Origin: Candidatus Binatia bacterium
GTDB taxonomy: Bacteria > Desulfobacterota > Binatia > UBA1149 > JAJCZL01
Reading direction: 5' to 3'
Length of the DNA stretch: 64,000 bases
Assembly (NCBI GenBank): GCA_028278325.1
Contig: JANQEO010000006.1
Coordinates: 42,072 to 106,071, forward strand
Position 1 is the first letter of the stretch; each line of letters starts with the position of its first letter. The notes beneath the pieces were generated by a model that was not told the DNA's origin, made no database searches, and was given only the letters and a program-made list of their open reading frames with translations. Below are positions 61,958 through 64,000 of this stretch, one piece after another. A program made the position numbers and the translations under genes.

Positions 61958-64000
61958 TTATCGCTTGTTCGGTACCCTTTTCACAAGTCTTGACAGCGTC
62001 TCCAGGGCCTCCAGCGGCGTCATCTCCTCGGGCACCAGGCCCGAAAGCTCTTCTATCACTTCAACTTGCAGCTTGGCCTCGGGCCCTGACGGGCCCTGCG
62101 GTTCCGCCCCCGCCATGAACAGGCTCATCTGGGCCGAGGGGTGGTCGGGAGCGCCCCGGTCGCTGCTAGTGAAGCTCTCGAGCATGGCACGAGCCCGGTC
62201 GATCACCGCCTGCGGCAACCCGGCCAAGCGAGCCACATCGATTCCGAAACTTCCGCTGGCCACCCCCGGCGTGACTCTGTAGAGAAACGCGATCTCGCCC
62301 TTGTAGCGTTTCACAGCGACGCATGCGTTGGCGGCGCACTCGTGCTCGGCCGCCAGGCCGGTCAACTCGTGGTAGTGGGTGGCGAACAACGTCTTGACGC
62401 GGGCCTCCACCATGGCCTCGGCCACCGCCCACGCTATCGAGATCCCGTCGAAGGTGGACGTGCCCCGGCCGATCTCATCGAGAACCACGAGGCTGCGTGA
62501 GGTCATGTTGGCGAGGATGTCCGCGGTTTCGCTCATCTCCACCATGAAGGTGGACTTGCCTGCCACCAGATTGTCGCTCGCCCCTATCCTGGTGAATACG
62601 CGGTCCATCAGCGGGACTCGTGCGGAGGCCGCGGGTACGTAGCACCCGCAATGGGCCATCACGCTGATCAAGGCGACTTGTCTGAGGTAGGTCGACTTGC
62701 CGGCCATGTTGGGTCCGGTGATGACCATGATGGTCTTGTCGTCGAGTCCCAGCACGCAGTCGTTCGGGACGAAGGATGCGCCGAGCGCGGCCTCTACTAC
62801 CGGGTGGCGGCCGTCTCGTATGTCGAGAGGACCGTCGACATGAATCTCCGGGCGTACGTAGCCACGTGAGTGTGCGGCTTCAGCAAAGCCCGCGAGAGCA
62901 TCGAGTCTCGCCAACGCCGTCGCGGTGGCTGCCAGTTCACGGTGGTGCTTAGATGCTTCCTCGATGAGTTCGGCAAACAAGTCGGCTTCGAGAACCAAGA
63001 GCCTCTCTTCGGCGCCGAGAACCTCCCCTTCCTTCTGCTTGAGTGCCGGCGTGATGTATCGCTCGGCGTTCGCGAGAGTCTGCTTGCGATCGTAGTCGGC
63101 CGGCACGCGGCCCTGGTTGGCCTTGCTGACCTCGATGTAGTAGCCGAACACCTTGTTGAAGCCGATCTTGAGGCTGCCTATGCCTGTTCGCTCACGCTCT
63201 TCTGCTTCCACCCTGGCAATCCAGGTCTTGCCGCTGCTGCTGACTTCGCGGAGCCGGTCGACGTTTTCGTCGTAGCCCGGGCGTATCAAGCCTCCTGCCC
63301 TTGCGTGAGCCGGCGGCTCCTCGACCAGCGCAGCGTCTATCGTCTCACGTAGCGGCGTAAGTCCGTCGAGTGAGTTCAAGTCGGCGTCGATTGCCGCGGG
63401 ACACTCAACCTCGCTCAATAGCCCTGCAACCCTTTCGACGGCTTCCAATGCACGCGACATCCCGACGAGATCGCGCGGCGTTGCCGTGCCGGCGCCAAGG
63501 CGTCCGATCAGCCGCTCCAGGTCTCCTACCGACTTGAGCTCCCCCCGGAGCCCCGAACGCCGTTCGACCTCCTCCAGAAAGAACTCCACCGCATCCAGAC
63601 GCTCGCCTATCGCCTCGGCATCCGCCATCGGCCCCGACAACCAACGCCGCGTGAGCCTCTTGGCCATAGGGGTAACCGCGCGGTCGATCACACCCAGCAG
63701 CGAGCCGCGCTTGCCACCGTCGCTCCCCTCTACCAGGCCGAGGTTGGTCCGTGTCGCGGCATCAAGCTTCAAGTAAGTGCCGGCCGACAACGCCACCGCA
63801 GGACGCAGGTGCCCGGTACGTTCACCTTGCACCTTGTTGATGTAGGCGCCGAGTACGGCCAGCGCACGCCCCATGGCGGCCGGATAAGCGGGATCCGCCC
63901 GAGGAGCCTCGGCGGCCTCGTCCAAGCGCGTGACGACGCAGCCATCGACCAAAGCGACGATGTCGGTCACCGTGCTGTCGAGCCCATCGGTCTCGGCGAC
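61958..64000 (-). CDS. mutS: DNA mismatch repair protein MutS, C-terminal part (runs off right edge)
   Basis: 681 codons, open to the right edge; the N-terminal mismatch-binding domain is outside. Present are the connector/core (RLTRRWLSGPMADAEAIGER), clamp, and ATPase: Walker A ITGPNMAGKSTYLRQVALIS, VFTRIGASDNLVAGKSTFMV, DEIGRGTSTFDGISIAWAVA and ATHYHELTGLA, then the helix-turn-helix region VARLAGLPQAVIDRARAML. First known gene of the long minus-strand operon that continues with amiC, glnD and so on. Confidence 0.96.
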   Translation of the reverse strand, partial: VAETDGLDSTVTDIVALVDGCVVTRLDEAAEAPRADPAYPAAMGRALAVLGAYINKVQGERTGHLRPAVALSAGTYLKLDAATRTNLGLVEGSDGGKRGSLLGVIDRAVTPMAKRLTRRWLSGPMADAEAIGERLDAVEFFLEEVERRSGLRGELKSVGDLERLIGRLGAGTATPRDLVGMSRALEAVERVAGLLSEVECPAAIDADLNSLDGLTPLRETIDAALVEEPPAHARAGGLIRPGYDENVDRLREVSSSGKTWIARVEAEERERTGIGSLKIGFNKVFGYYIEVSKANQGRVPADYDRKQTLANAERYITPALKQKEGEVLGAEERLLVLEADLFAELIEEASKHHRELAATATALARLDALAGFAEAAHSRGYVRPEIHVDGPLDIRDGRHPVVEAALGASFVPNDCVLGLDDKTIMVITGPNMAGKSTYLRQVALISVMAHCGCYVPAASARVPLMDRVFTRIGASDNLVAGKSTFMVEMSETADILANMTSRSLVVLDEIGRGTSTFDGISIAWAVAEAMVEARVKTLFATHYHELTGLAAEHECAANACVAVKRYKGEIAFLYRVTPGVASGSFGIDVARLAGLPQAVIDRARAMLESFTSSDRGAPDHPSAQMSLFMAGAEPQGPSGPEAKLQVEVIEELSGLVPEEMTPLEALETLSRLVKRVPNKR

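Overview
This is a high-GC, gene-dense bacterial chromosome window with Gram-negative features: an LpxL-type lipid A acyltransferase, a TolC/CusBA-type efflux system, an IPTL-CTERM sorting tail, RND exporters, and lipoproteins. Fused-gamma 2-oxoacid:ferredoxin oxidoreductase, a MeaA-type mutase, an F420/FMN PPOX-fold protein, several acyl-CoA dehydrogenases and selenocysteine decoding together suggest an uncultured lineage of the old deltaproteobacterial grade (Desulfobacterota, Binatota or Myxococcota neighbourhood). That placement is inference. I see no prophage, IS element or CRISPR array.

The main find is two selenoprotein genes of the carboxymuconolactone decarboxylase/AhpD superfamily that ordinary gene calling splits at an in-frame TGA. 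One is at 24395-25507 (minus; Cys81-x-x-Sec84-x-x-x-His88). The other is at 44070-44639 (plus; Cys78-x-x-Sec81). In both, the frame continues past the TGA into the rest of the conserved family, the TGA sits exactly at the second Cys of the CxxC redox motif, and a G-initiated 3-nt loop on a GC-rich stem (bacterial SECIS geometry) lies 18-26 nt downstream.

Layout: 1-5034 (minus) holds a Gld-like ABC transporter (ATPase, permease, GldG-like, DUF4340-like), then an acyl-CoA dehydrogenase and an SDR. 5169-8985 (minus) is a PDZ-containing RND exporter with a Ycf48-like beta-propeller. 9132-14515 has small proteins, two receiver-domain proteins, a degenerate patatin-like protein and a CBS protein. 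14537-17409 is korAB; 17586-18548 a lipid A-type acyltransferase; 18633-20624 a MeaA-type mutase. 20621-24393 carries a beta-helix lipoprotein, an SDR, a PPOX-fold protein with a hairpin-rich leader, and small membrane proteins. 24395-25507 is selenoprotein A; 25793-28086 a histidine kinase/response-regulator pair. 28246-32148 is an AT-richer sugar-modification cassette (GtrA, sugar formyltransferase, GT2, aminotransferase, Gfo/Idh oxidoreductase). 32288-38284 has a membrane glycosyltransferase, DUF502, an NHL/IPTL-CTERM protein and a large acyl-CoA dehydrogenase. 38709-43444 has a duplicated Cys-rich secreted protein and a second glycan cluster. 43668-44639 is a membrane protein plus selenoprotein B, followed by a GFA enzyme and tRNA-fMet. 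45201-52675 (minus) is a CusCBA-type metal efflux operon led by a Cys/His-rich small protein. 52769-64000 (minus) is a long housekeeping operon: mutS, amiC, glnD, xerD, a site-2 protease, trpS, scpA, scpB and rluB, with a roughly 206-nt scpB/rluB overlap in different frames.

Several promoters with recognisable -35/-10 boxes end within about 4-12 nt of a start codon that lacks a Shine-Dalgarno, suggesting near-leaderless mRNAs alongside normal SD-led ones.
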